Both the position numbers and the translations under genes were made by a program. Positions 33,841-41,372 of a stretch of 64,000 nt of DNA are shown piece after piece; position 1 is the first letter of the stretch; each line of letters opens with the position of its first letter. The DNA lies in the NCBI GenBank assembly GCA_017397935.1, contig JAFQHN010000026.1, positions 1-64,000 of the forward strand. Reading direction: 5' to 3'. Source of the DNA: Bacillota bacterium (GTDB lineage Bacteria; Bacillota; Dehalobacteriia; UBA4068; UBA4997). The notes under the pieces were generated by a model. That model saw only the letters and a program-made list of their open reading frames with translations, did not search any database and was not told where the DNA came from.

Positions 33841-35040
33841 ATGAGCAGAGTTTTTGGAACAGTTTCAATGGGAATTCGTGCTCCAATTATCCGCCAGGGT
33901 GACAACCTGACAGAAATCGTAACCGGGTCTATCGTTGAGGCTATGAAGGTGGAAGGTCTTACTCCCAGAGACCGGGATGTGGTTTGCATGACCGAGGCCA
34001 TTGTGGCCCGTGCGCAGGGCAATTATGCCAGCGTGGATGATATTGCCGCCGATGTGCGCAGCAAGTTTGGCGGTGAGACTGTCGGTGTTATCTTCCCGAT
34101 TCTCAGCCGCAACCGCTTTGCAATTTGTCTGCGCGGTATTGCCAAGGGCTGCAAAAAAGTTGTGCTGATGCTGAGCTACCCCTCTGATGAAGTGGGGAAT
34201 CATCTGGTGGATATGGACCTGCTGGATGAAAAAGGCATCAATCCTTATACCGATGTGCTGACCGAGGCTAAGTGGCGTGAGCTGTTTGGTGCGCCCAAGC
34301 ATACCTTTACCGGTGTTGATTATGTGGAATATTACTCCGGCCTGATTCGTGAGTGCGGTGCGGAGGTTGAGGTTATCTTTGCCAACGATTGCCGTGCGGT
34401 TTTGCAGTACACCAAGAATGTGCTGAACTGTGATATTCACAGCCGTGTACGCACCAAGCGTCTGTTGAAGGCGGCCGGTGCGGAGAAGGTTTTTGGTCTG
34501 GACGAAATTATGACCGAATCTGTTAACGGCAGCGGCTGGAATGCCCGTTATGGTCTGCTTGGTTCCAATAAGGCAACTGAGGACACCGTAAAGCTGTTCC
34601 CCAGAGAGGAATGTCAGCAGATGGTGGAGGATATTCAGGCCAAACTGCTGGAAATTACCGGTAAGCATATTGAGGTTATGGTTTACGGTGACGGTGCGTT
34701 TAAGGACCCCATTGGCAAGATTTGGGAGCTGGCTGATCCTGTTGTTTCCCCGGCATATACACCGGGTTTGGAGGGTACCCCCAATGAGCTGAAACTGAAA
34801 TATCTGGCTGACAATGATTTCTCCGGCTTGTCCGGCAAGGAATTGCAGGAGGCAATCAAGGGGAAAATCATGCAGAAGGACGGATCTTCTCTGGTGGGCG
34901 ATATGTCCTCTCAGGGAACTACTCCCCGCCGTCTGACCGATTTGATCGGCTCTCTTTGCGATTTGACCTCCGGCTCCGGTGATAAGGGAACTCCGATCGT
35001 ATATATTCAGGGCTATTTTGATAATTACACACATGAATAA
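33841..35040 (+). CDS. CofE-like (coenzyme F420:L-glutamate ligase family) protein
   Basis: 399 residues. The N-terminal half matches the CofE/FbiB ligase fold (RDRDVVCMTEAIVARAQGN, a stretch binding GTP and metal, and later YGDGAFKDPIGKIWELADP). True CofE adds glutamate to F420-0 in archaea and actinobacteria. No F420 synthesis genes are visible here and Bacillota generally lack that cofactor, so the acceptor is probably different. It is longer than archaeal CofE (about 250 residues). ATG 33841 follows TTGGAGGG. Followed after 26 bp by purC; LysR divergent. Confidence 0.78.
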   Translation: MSRVFGTVSMGIRAPIIRQGDNLTEIVTGSIVEAMKVEGLTPRDRDVVCMTEAIVARAQGNYASVDDIAADVRSKFGGETVGVIFPILSRNRFAICLRGIAKGCKKVVLMLSYPSDEVGNHLVDMDLLDEKGINPYTDVLTEAKWRELFGAPKHTFTGVDYVEYYSGLIRECGAEVEVIFANDCRAVLQYTKNVLNCDIHSRVRTKRLLKAAGAEKVFGLDEIMTESVNGSGWNARYGLLGSNKATEDTVKLFPREECQQMVEDIQAKLLEITGKHIEVMVYGDGAFKDPIGKIWELADPVVSPAYTPGLEGTPNELKLKYLADNDFSGLSGKELQEAIKGKIMQKDGSSLVGDMSSQGTTPRRLTDLIGSLCDLTSGSGDKGTPIVYIQGYFDNYTHE

Positions 35041-35066
35041 TTTTACAGAATGATTGAGGTGTCAAT

Positions 35067-35756
35067 ATGGAAAACTTGAAGTTGTTATATACCGGCAAAA
35101 CCAAGAATGTTTACGCTCTGCCCAACGGCAACTGCCTGCTGCTGTTTAAGGATGACTGCACCGGCAAGGACGGCGTATTTGATCCCGGCGAGAACTCTGT
35201 CGGCCTGACTATTGAGGGTGTGGGCGATGTAAACCTGCGTATGTCCATTTATTACTTTGAGAAGATCAACGCTGCCGGCATCCGTACCCACTATGTTTCC
35301 GCTGATCTGGACAACACCACTATGGAGGTTCTGCCTGCCAAGGTATTTGGTAAAGGTCTGGAAGTTATCTGCCGCCGCAAGGCTGTTGGTTCTTTCTATC
35401 GCCGTTACAACCAGTATTGCACCGAGGGCCAGGATCTGCCCTATTATGTGGAGACTACCTTTAAGAACGATGCTCTGGGCGACCCGCTGGTTACCAAGGA
35501 CGGTCTGGTTGATTTGGGCGTTATGACTGCCGAGCAGTATGACTCCTTGAAGGAGCAGACCCAGGCCATCACCAAAATTGTGGCCGAGGATATGGCTGCC
35601 AAGGGTTTGGAGCTGTACGACATCAAGTTTGAGTTTGGCTATGACGCCGACGGCAAGGTTATGCTGATCGACGAGGTGGCCTCCGGCAATATGCGCGTTT
35701 ATAAGGACGGCCAGTATATTGACCCGATGACTTTGAACAAGCTGTTCTTTGTTTAA
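35067..35756 (+). CDS. purC: SAICAR synthetase
   Basis: 229 residues. It joins aspartate to CAIR with ATP. Motifs: YTGKTKNVY near residue 9, [14 protein letters not shown], and the [16 protein letters not shown] metal/ATP region near residue 195 (usually IDExxxDxxR). The C-terminal region is shorter than in the E. coli enzyme only by a few residues. A second purine locus, separated from purE-D by 12 kb. Confidence 0.93.
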   Translation: MENLKLLYTGKTKNVYALPNGNCLLLFKDDCTGKDGVFDPGENSVGLTIEGVGDVNLRMSIYYFEKINAAGIRTHYVSADLDNTTMEVLPAKVFGKGLEVICRRKAVGSFYRRYNQYCTEGQDLPYYVETTFKNDALGDPLVTKDGLVDLGVMTAEQYDSLKEQTQAITKIVAEDMAAKGLELYDIKFEFGYDADGKVMLIDEVASGNMRVYKDGQYIDPMTLNKLFFV

Positions 35757-35777
35757 TTTGTATAAAATGTGTCTGGC

Positions 35778-35803
35778 GCAGGGGTAAGGCAGCTTATCCC
35801 TGC
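35778..35803 (+). other. Intercistronic stem-loop between purC and purF-like gene
   Basis: GCAGGGGTAAG pairs with CTTATCCCTGC (11 bp, one wobble) around a 4-nt loop. No T-run follows, so it is more likely a processing or stability element than a terminator. Confidence 0.6.
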
Positions 35804-35834
35804 ACTATAAATTTCCGGAAAGGAATTGTTGGAG

Positions 35835-37256
35835 ATGGGTGGATTTTTTGGTGCAGTATCCAGCACTAACTGCAAATATGATGTGTTTTTTGGCACGGAC
35901 TACAATTCTCATTTGGCTACCAAAACCGGTGGTATGGTCTTTTATGACAAGGAGAAGGGGTATCATCGCCAGATCCATAGCATTGAAAGTACGCCGTTTC
36001 GCACCAAATTTGAAAGAGATTTGGAGACGATGGACGGCACGGTTGGCCTTGGCTGTATTTCCGATTCTGATCCGCAGCCGCTGTTGGTACGCAGCCACCT
36101 GGGCCTTTTTGCCGTGGCGACTGTCGGCAAGATCAACAATGAGGAGGAGCTGGTGGAGAAAACCTTTGCCAATACGGGCAACCATTTTATGGCCATGTCC
36201 TCCGGTAAGGTCAACTCTACCGAGCTGGTTGCCAACCTGATCAGCAAATGTGATAATGTTGTTGACGGTATCCGCTATGCCCAGGAGGTGATTGACGGCT
36301 CCTGCACCATCCTTATGATGAACTCCGATTCTATCATTGTGGCGCGTGATAAGCTGGGCCGCCTGCCGGTGGAGATCGGCAAGAAGGATACGGGTTTTTG
36401 TGCCTGCATAGAATCCTTTGCCTTCCAGAAATTGGGGTACAGCTGGCATTATAATATGGGCCCGGGTGAAATCATCAAAATGACTGCCGACGGCATTGAG
36501 CAGTTATCCAAGCCCGGCGATAAAATGAGGGTTTGCGCCTTTATGTGGACGTATTACGGCTATCCGAACTCCAAGTATGAGGGAGTGAATGTGGAGGTAA
36601 TGCGCTGCAAAAACGGTGAGATTATGGCACGGGATGAGGCGGAACACGGCGGTATCCCCGATGTGGATTATGTTGCCGGTGTTCCGGATTCCGGTCTGCC
36701 GCACGCCATTGGCTATTCCAATGCCTCCGGTAAGCCTTTTGCCCGCCCGTTTATCAAATATACGCCTACCTGGGCACGCTCTTTTACCCCTTCTAATCAG
36801 GAAATGCGCAATCTGGTGGCGGAGATGAAGCAGATTCCGGTTCCGGAAATGATTGAGGGCAAGAAGCTGCTGTTGGTGGACGATTCTATCGTGCGTGGTA
36901 CGCAGCTGCGTGAAACGGTGGATTTTCTGTATGAATCCGGCGCCAAAGAGGTTCATATGCGTTCTGCGTGCCCGCCGATTATGTATAACTGTAAGTATCT
37001 GAACTTCTCGCGCAGTAATTCGGAGATGGAGCTGCTGGCGCGGAGAATTATCCATGAGCAGGAAGGCGAGGAGGGCAAGGCTCATATTGCCGAATACGCC
37101 GATGCCAGAACGGAGAGAGGCCAATGCCTGCTGAAAACCATTTGTGAGCAGATGGGCCTTGACTCTCTGGGGTATCAAAGCCTGGACGGTATGCTGGAAG
37201 CGATTGGCTTGGACCGTGATAAGGTTTGCACCTATTGCTGGACGGGTGAAGAATAA
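35835..37256 (+). CDS. PurF-like amidophosphoribosyltransferase lacking the N-terminal catalytic cysteine
   Basis: 473 residues. The phosphoribosyltransferase domain is intact, with the PRPP loop LLVDDSIVRGTQL near residue 350. The N-terminal Ntn-glutaminase-like domain begins MGGFFGAVSS where PurF has a propeptide and then CGVFGI: the nucleophilic Cys is Gly and the start gives no propeptide. Glutamine hydrolysis is therefore not expected. This short-start PurF-like clade is, to my knowledge, found in several anaerobes next to pur genes; ammonia use or a different role are both open. ATG 35835 follows AGGA at 10 nt; TTG 35826 would not supply a cysteine either. Clustered with purC. Confidence 0.82.
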   Translation: MGGFFGAVSSTNCKYDVFFGTDYNSHLATKTGGMVFYDKEKGYHRQIHSIESTPFRTKFERDLETMDGTVGLGCISDSDPQPLLVRSHLGLFAVATVGKINNEEELVEKTFANTGNHFMAMSSGKVNSTELVANLISKCDNVVDGIRYAQEVIDGSCTILMMNSDSIIVARDKLGRLPVEIGKKDTGFCACIESFAFQKLGYSWHYNMGPGEIIKMTADGIEQLSKPGDKMRVCAFMWTYYGYPNSKYEGVNVEVMRCKNGEIMARDEAEHGGIPDVDYVAGVPDSGLPHAIGYSNASGKPFARPFIKYTPTWARSFTPSNQEMRNLVAEMKQIPVPEMIEGKKLLLVDDSIVRGTQLRETVDFLYESGAKEVHMRSACPPIMYNCKYLNFSRSNSEMELLARRIIHEQEGEEGKAHIAEYADARTERGQCLLKTICEQMGLDSLGYQSLDGMLEAIGLDRDKVCTYCWTGEE

Positions 37257-37267
37257 TATTTAAGAAT

Positions 37268-37320
37268 AGCGTTTAATTTGTTGATAAGGGCAGCTGATTT
37301 GTTTATCGGCTGCCTTTTTT
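37268..37320 (+). terminator. Repeated terminator element, copy 1
   Basis: GGCAGCTGAT pairs with ATCGGCTGCC, followed by T6, ending the purC-purF transcript. The whole 53-bp stretch recurs at 63496-63548 with four differences. Confidence 0.88.
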
Positions 37321-37383
37321 GTATTATATTGACCGGATAATATATGGAAGATACGGAAGGATACGGCAAAATACGGTAAAAAA

Positions 37384-37430
37384 CAGCACGGAAATGTGGA
37401 GAAATATCTCTGCTATGTCCGTGCTTTTTT
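37384..37430 (+). terminator. Second terminator downstream of the purF-like gene
   Basis: AGCACGGA (37384-37391) pairs with TCCGTGCT (37417-37424), then a T-run. Just before it, 37351-37380 holds three 10-bp ATACGG repeats. Confidence 0.75.
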
Positions 37431-37449
37431 AGCGGCGGGCAGCACAATA

Positions 37450-37563
37450 ACACCCTCTGTTCAGATTTTTTTGGAAATCATGGGGAGGGTGTGTTTTCGT
37501 ATGCTCAAAAATCGGTCGGACCGTGGGTGGTGATAGAAAAGTATAACATAATACGAATTATGT
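37450..37563. promoter_or_regulatory. Regulatory spacer before the surface-fibre operon
   Basis: The 37257-37676 spacer has no supported gene. Besides the two terminators it holds an 8-bp inverted repeat ACACCCTC/GAGGGTGT (37450-37457 and 37485-37492) with a T4 run, and a dyad ACATAAT-ACGA-ATTATGT (37546-37563) that could be an operator. No good -35/-10 pair or known riboswitch was recognised. Confidence 0.4.
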
Positions 37564-37676
37564 CACAAAAAGCTGCGATAAACCCGACATGGCAAGATCA
37601 TAATCGCGGCTGTGGTGGAGGTATATATAACCGGCAGAGATTTTTGGTAATCGGAATGAGAGTGATGCATAAGATT

Positions 37677-38237
37677 ATGAGCAAGACCATAAAAAGAGTA
37701 TGGGAACATATCACAGCTGTTTTGGTGGCAATTATTGTGGTGCTGGCGATTCTGCTGGCCGGCGTGCGGCTGGTGGGCTTGCAGCCTATGCAGGTGCTTT
37801 CCGGTTCTATGGAGCCTGTCTATCCCGTGGGCAGTTTGATATATGTGAAAGCGGTGGATTACACCAAGCTGGCGGCCGGCGATGTAATTACCTTTATGCT
37901 GGATGAGGACACCCTGGCCACACACCGCATCGTAGAGGTGGTGCCGGATGAGGAAGCCCCGGCCGTTTTGCGTTATCGTACCAAGGGTGATGCGAACGAT
38001 GCCGAGGACGGCTCTCTGGTCCACTATAAAAATGTGGTGGGGACGCCGGTGTTCTCCATGCCGCAGTTGGGTTACTTGGCGAACTATATCCAAAATCCGC
38101 CCGGTACATATATTGCGGTTTCGGTTGGTGCGGTTTTGCTGCTGCTGGTGCTGCTGCCCGACCTGTTTGGCGGTAATGATGAGAAGGCGGCGAAGAAAAA
38201 GCGGGATGAGGCTGAGGAGCCCGGAAATTCTGAGTGA
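37677..38237 (+). CDS. SipW-type signal peptidase I
   Basis: 186 residues from ATG 37677 (ATG 37656 and 37665 are also possible). One N-terminal membrane span (about residues 10-35), then LSGSMEPVYPVGS with the catalytic Ser, and DTLATHRIVEV with a His where ordinary bacterial enzymes have Lys, the mark of ER/SipW-type peptidases; TKGDANDAEDGSLV follows. A second membrane span ends the protein (about 143-163). SipW removes the special signal peptides of TasA-like fibre proteins; five such proteins follow on the same strand, so they are its likely substrates. Confidence 0.92.
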   Translation: MSKTIKRVWEHITAVLVAIIVVLAILLAGVRLVGLQPMQVLSGSMEPVYPVGSLIYVKAVDYTKLAAGDVITFMLDEDTLATHRIVEVVPDEEAPAVLRYRTKGDANDAEDGSLVHYKNVVGTPVFSMPQLGYLANYIQNPPGTYIAVSVGAVLLLLVLLPDLFGGNDEKAAKKKRDEAEEPGNSE

Positions 38238-38285
38238 GGGTAAGGTTGTATAGCCTGCCATATAAAAATTTTAAGGAGGTTTGAG

Positions 38286-38957
38286 ATGAAAACAAAAAAT
38301 AAGGTGCTGCTGCTGATGATGTGTGCCGTTGTGCTGGTGGCCGGCTCGATATTCGGAACGCTGGCTTACCTGGCGGATAACGATGCGGTTACCAATACAT
38401 TTACCGTCGGGCAGGTGCACATGAAGCTGGATGAGGCAAAGGTTGAGCCTGACGGAGCTTATGTGACCGACAAGAGCAACCGTGTCACCGAAAACGAGTA
38501 TCATCTTATCCCCGGCCACACTTATATCAAGGACCCGACCGTGCATATCAGCGATGACAGCGAGGACTGCTATCTTTTCGTGAAGGTGGAGAACAGCATC
38601 GAGGATATTGAGACAGACGAAGAAGGCAGGACGATTGCAAGCCAGATGGAGCGTTTGAATTGGGCGGCGGTTGAGGGCGTGGATAATGTGTATGTGCTGG
38701 CTAAGGGTGGCGCTGATAAATATGCGGTTTCCGGGGGTGCTGATGTCGTGGTTTTCGAGAGCTTTACCATTGACGGCGAGACTGTTGATAACGATAAAAT
38801 TGCGGAATATGACACCATGCAGCATGAAACGGTGATCAGGGTAACGGCCTATGCTGTGCAGGCGGCCGGTTTTGAAAATCAGACACCAAGTGAGATTTGG
38901 GGGGCTGCCTTTGGTGCTGATAACGGTGCTGATAACGGCGGCAAGTCCCTCAACTGA
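38286..38957 (+). CDS. TasA/camelysin-like exported protein A
   Basis: 223 residues. The SipW-dependent type of signal: basic MKTKNK, a hydrophobic stretch, then the cleavage region FGTLAYLADNDAVTNTFTVG. The mature part is predicted as a beta-rich fold with family features: HLIPGHTYIKDPTVHIS, SEDCYLFVKVEN and VIRVTAYAVQAAGF. An unstructured GADNGADNGGK tail ends it. AAGGAGG site 9 nt before ATG. Likely a fibre or surface subunit; not assigned to major or minor. Confidence 0.85.
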   Translation: MKTKNKVLLLMMCAVVLVAGSIFGTLAYLADNDAVTNTFTVGQVHMKLDEAKVEPDGAYVTDKSNRVTENEYHLIPGHTYIKDPTVHISDDSEDCYLFVKVENSIEDIETDEEGRTIASQMERLNWAAVEGVDNVYVLAKGGADKYAVSGGADVVVFESFTIDGETVDNDKIAEYDTMQHETVIRVTAYAVQAAGFENQTPSEIWGAAFGADNGADNGGKSLN

Positions 38958-39055
38958 TAAATATTTGATTTCATCAGATGCTGAGCCTTTGTGTTCCTCC
39001 ATCTGCTGAAATATACGGCAATTCTGTAAATCTTTGAAGAAAGGAGGAACGCAAA

Positions 39056-39682
39056 ATGAAGAAAAAAGTGATAGCTCTGGCACTTGGCTGTGCTGTGACG
39101 CTTGGTTGTGCCATCGGCGGTACCTTGGCCTGGCTGACTGATAGTACGAATGAGGTGCAGAATGTGTTTACCACCAGCGATATTACTGTTGCGTTGGCCG
39201 AAACAACCGGCGATGATTACAGGATGATCCCCGGCTGGACGATTGACAAGGACCCTGTGGTCACGGTAAAGGCAGGCTCGGAGGATTGCTGGGTGTTTAT
39301 CGAGGTGGTGGAAAGCGGCGGTGAGGTGACTGTGGACGGCACGGCTTACAGCTTCGATGACTTTATCGCTTATCAAATCGACGAAAACAACTGGGAGCAG
39401 CTGCGGGACGGTGCGCAAAACCCGGTGCCCGGTGTCTATGTTGGCAAGGCCCCCTGCAAGGACATCAAAGTTGACCGTGCGATGAAGGTGCTGCTGAACA
39501 ATCAGGTAACGGTTGATGAAGCTGTGACCAAGGAGATGATGAATGCCTTGACAGCTGACGATTATCCCACCCTGACCTTTAAGGCTTATGCTTCTCAGCT
39601 GATGAAGGACAACGAAACGGAGTTTGCGTCTTATGAGGCATGGCTTAATATCGCTGATCCCGGCGGTGCAGCCAATGCGTAA
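39056..39682 (+). CDS. TasA/camelysin-like exported protein B
   Basis: 208 residues. Signal region MKKKVIALALGCAVTLGC then IGGTLAWLTDSTNEVQNVFT. The mature part has YRMIPGWTIDKDPVVTV, SEDCWVFIEV and LTFKAYASQLM, the same order as protein A, so these two are closest to each other in plan. The two Cys in the signal do not make a proper lipobox. AAAGGAGG ribosome-binding site. Confidence 0.85.
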   Translation: MKKKVIALALGCAVTLGCAIGGTLAWLTDSTNEVQNVFTTSDITVALAETTGDDYRMIPGWTIDKDPVVTVKAGSEDCWVFIEVVESGGEVTVDGTAYSFDDFIAYQIDENNWEQLRDGAQNPVPGVYVGKAPCKDIKVDRAMKVLLNNQVTVDEAVTKEMMNALTADDYPTLTFKAYASQLMKDNETEFASYEAWLNIADPGGAANA

Positions 39683-39757
39683 TTTTAACCTTGTTTAACC
39701 AGTTCTGCTTATATAAAACATACTGCAAATTTTACAAAATGGAAGGGGTGCAAAACA

Positions 39758-40531
39758 ATGAAAAAGAAATTTTTATCCCTTACTCTCGCTGTCGGTCTGC
39801 TGGCCACCGCTGCCATCGGCGGTACCCTGGCATATTTTACTGATACCGATGCCCAGACGAACACCTTTACCACCGGCAACGTAGCCATTGACCTATGGGA
39901 AGATTTTGGCGACAACGACGGCCTGGAAAAACTGCTGCCTGCTACCGGTTCTGCTCAGGATGGTACCTTGAAGAACGGCATTGAGAAGGAAGTTTATGTT
40001 AAGAACACCGGCTCGGAGGATGCTTATGTCCGTGTGCATATTGCCATCCCCCGGATTTTGGACGACGGTGCAGATACCTTTAATGCTGCCGCCAATGTTC
40101 TGCATTTTAACTATGCCGAGGAGTCTGTTGGCGAGGGCAAGTGGGATTGGTCTAAGGCGGCTGACGATAACAAGTATGTCGGCGATTGGAACTACTATAC
40201 CACGCAGATTGGTGACATCTGGTATAACGTTTATGTGGTGACCCATGCCGGCAAGCTGTCCGAGGGATATGCAACGGTGGATGCTATCAGCCAGGTTTAC
40301 TTGGATGCCCAGACTACCAATGAGGACATCACGGCTATCAAGCAGGTTTTGGGTGACGAATGGAAGATTGCTGTGGTGGCAGAAGGCACCCAGGCAGAAG
40401 GCTTTGATAATGCTTATGATGCGCTGAATACGGCTTTTGGTGTGCCCGGTGAGGATTATACTGTTGATTTCAGCAATCAGATTGCCGAAAACGAGACCTG
40501 GCTTGATACTGTGTCTTCTCAGAACAAGTGA
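39758..40531 (+). CDS. TasA/camelysin-like exported protein C
   Basis: 257 residues, the longest of the set and closest to TasA. Signal MKKKFLSLTLAVGLLATAAI, then GGTLAYFTDTDAQTNTFTTG. KEVYVKNTGSEDAYVRVHIAIP and WYNVYVVTHAGKLSEG are the recognisable core strands. Followed by two stem-loops (40560-40624) that separate it from protein D, an arrangement often found behind an abundant subunit. GGAAGGGG ribosome-binding site. Confidence 0.87.
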   Translation: MKKKFLSLTLAVGLLATAAIGGTLAYFTDTDAQTNTFTTGNVAIDLWEDFGDNDGLEKLLPATGSAQDGTLKNGIEKEVYVKNTGSEDAYVRVHIAIPRILDDGADTFNAAANVLHFNYAEESVGEGKWDWSKAADDNKYVGDWNYYTTQIGDIWYNVYVVTHAGKLSEGYATVDAISQVYLDAQTTNEDITAIKQVLGDEWKIAVVAEGTQAEGFDNAYDALNTAFGVPGEDYTVDFSNQIAENETWLDTVSSQNK

Positions 40532-40559
40532 TTACATATCAGCACATAATTTGCGGCTC

Positions 40560-40624
40560 CCCCTGCCTTGCGCAGGGGCGGGCCACATGAGGGTATCCGG
40601 CTTAATATGGGTACTTTCATGTGG
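40560..40624 (+). other. Two stem-loops between TasA-like genes C and D
   Basis: CCCCTGC/GCAGGGG (40560-40566 with 40572-40578) and CCACATGA/TCATGTGG (40583-40590 with 40617-40624). Neither has a T-run. They may protect the upstream mRNA or reduce downstream expression. Confidence 0.65.
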
Positions 40625-40684
40625 CTTGGTATCAGGCCATAAGCATACCTGCCGAAAGGAGCAAGGAAAAAGGAGCTGGGAAAA

Positions 40685-41353
40685 ATGAAGAAGAAAATTT
40701 TGGTCCTCGCTGCGGCTGCACTCTCGCTTACTGCCGCAGTTTCCGGGACATTGGCATATTTCACCGATACCGGCACTGCCCACAACATCATCACCACCGG
40801 CGGCGTGGATATTGTGCTGGTGGAGACTACCGATAAACAGGATGAGCATGGCAATTTTCTGCCTTTTAAGGATGTTGACGGCGTGATGCCCGGTGCGGCT
40901 GTTTCCAAAATCGTTCAGGTAGAAAACATCGGCAAAACTGACGCCTGGATCCGCGTTAAGGTTGAACCGAAAATTACGGATAAGGCCGGCAGGGAGCTGC
41001 CCCTGACCTTTGGTGCGGAGAATACGCCTGTAATTACTTGGGATGTGGGTGAGGATTGGCTGCAAGACGGTGATTACTATTATTACAAGCACGTTATGCG
41101 GTATGATGTCGAAAAGGCGGCCAACAACCTGACCACGCCGCTGTTCAGAGAGGTTAAATTCAACCGGCTGATGGGTAATGAGTACCAAAACTGCCGGGTT
41201 GAAATCAAGGTTACTGCTCAGGCTGCCCAGTTCAAAAACAATGACCCCAGAGAGACGGATGAAGAACTGTCGGCCGGGTTGGCGGCCCAAATCAAAGGCT
41301 GGCCCGCAGATGATAAAGTTAAAGAGCAACCGGAGACCGAAGCTGACGAATGA
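40685..41353 (+). CDS. TasA/camelysin-like exported protein D
   Basis: 222 residues. Signal MKKKILVLAAAALSLTAAV, then SGTLAYFTDTGTAHNIITTG. The mature core has VSKIVQVENIGKTDAWIRVKVEP and CRVEIKVTAQAAQF; the C-terminal 25 residues are acidic and likely disordered. AAAGGAGCTGGG site. It lies 19 bp before the large adhesin gene, so the two are probably translated from one message. Confidence 0.86.
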   Translation: MKKKILVLAAAALSLTAAVSGTLAYFTDTGTAHNIITTGGVDIVLVETTDKQDEHGNFLPFKDVDGVMPGAAVSKIVQVENIGKTDAWIRVKVEPKITDKAGRELPLTFGAENTPVITWDVGEDWLQDGDYYYYKHVMRYDVEKAANNLTTPLFREVKFNRLMGNEYQNCRVEIKVTAQAAQFKNNDPRETDEELSAGLAAQIKGWPADDKVKEQPETEADE

Positions 41354-41372
41354 GAAAGGAGATGTGTAAACC

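Noticed and set aside
37441-37676. Cyclic-di-GMP riboswitch upstream of the surface-fibre operon
   Set aside because: Searched for by eye because biofilm genes often have one; the conserved core was not found.
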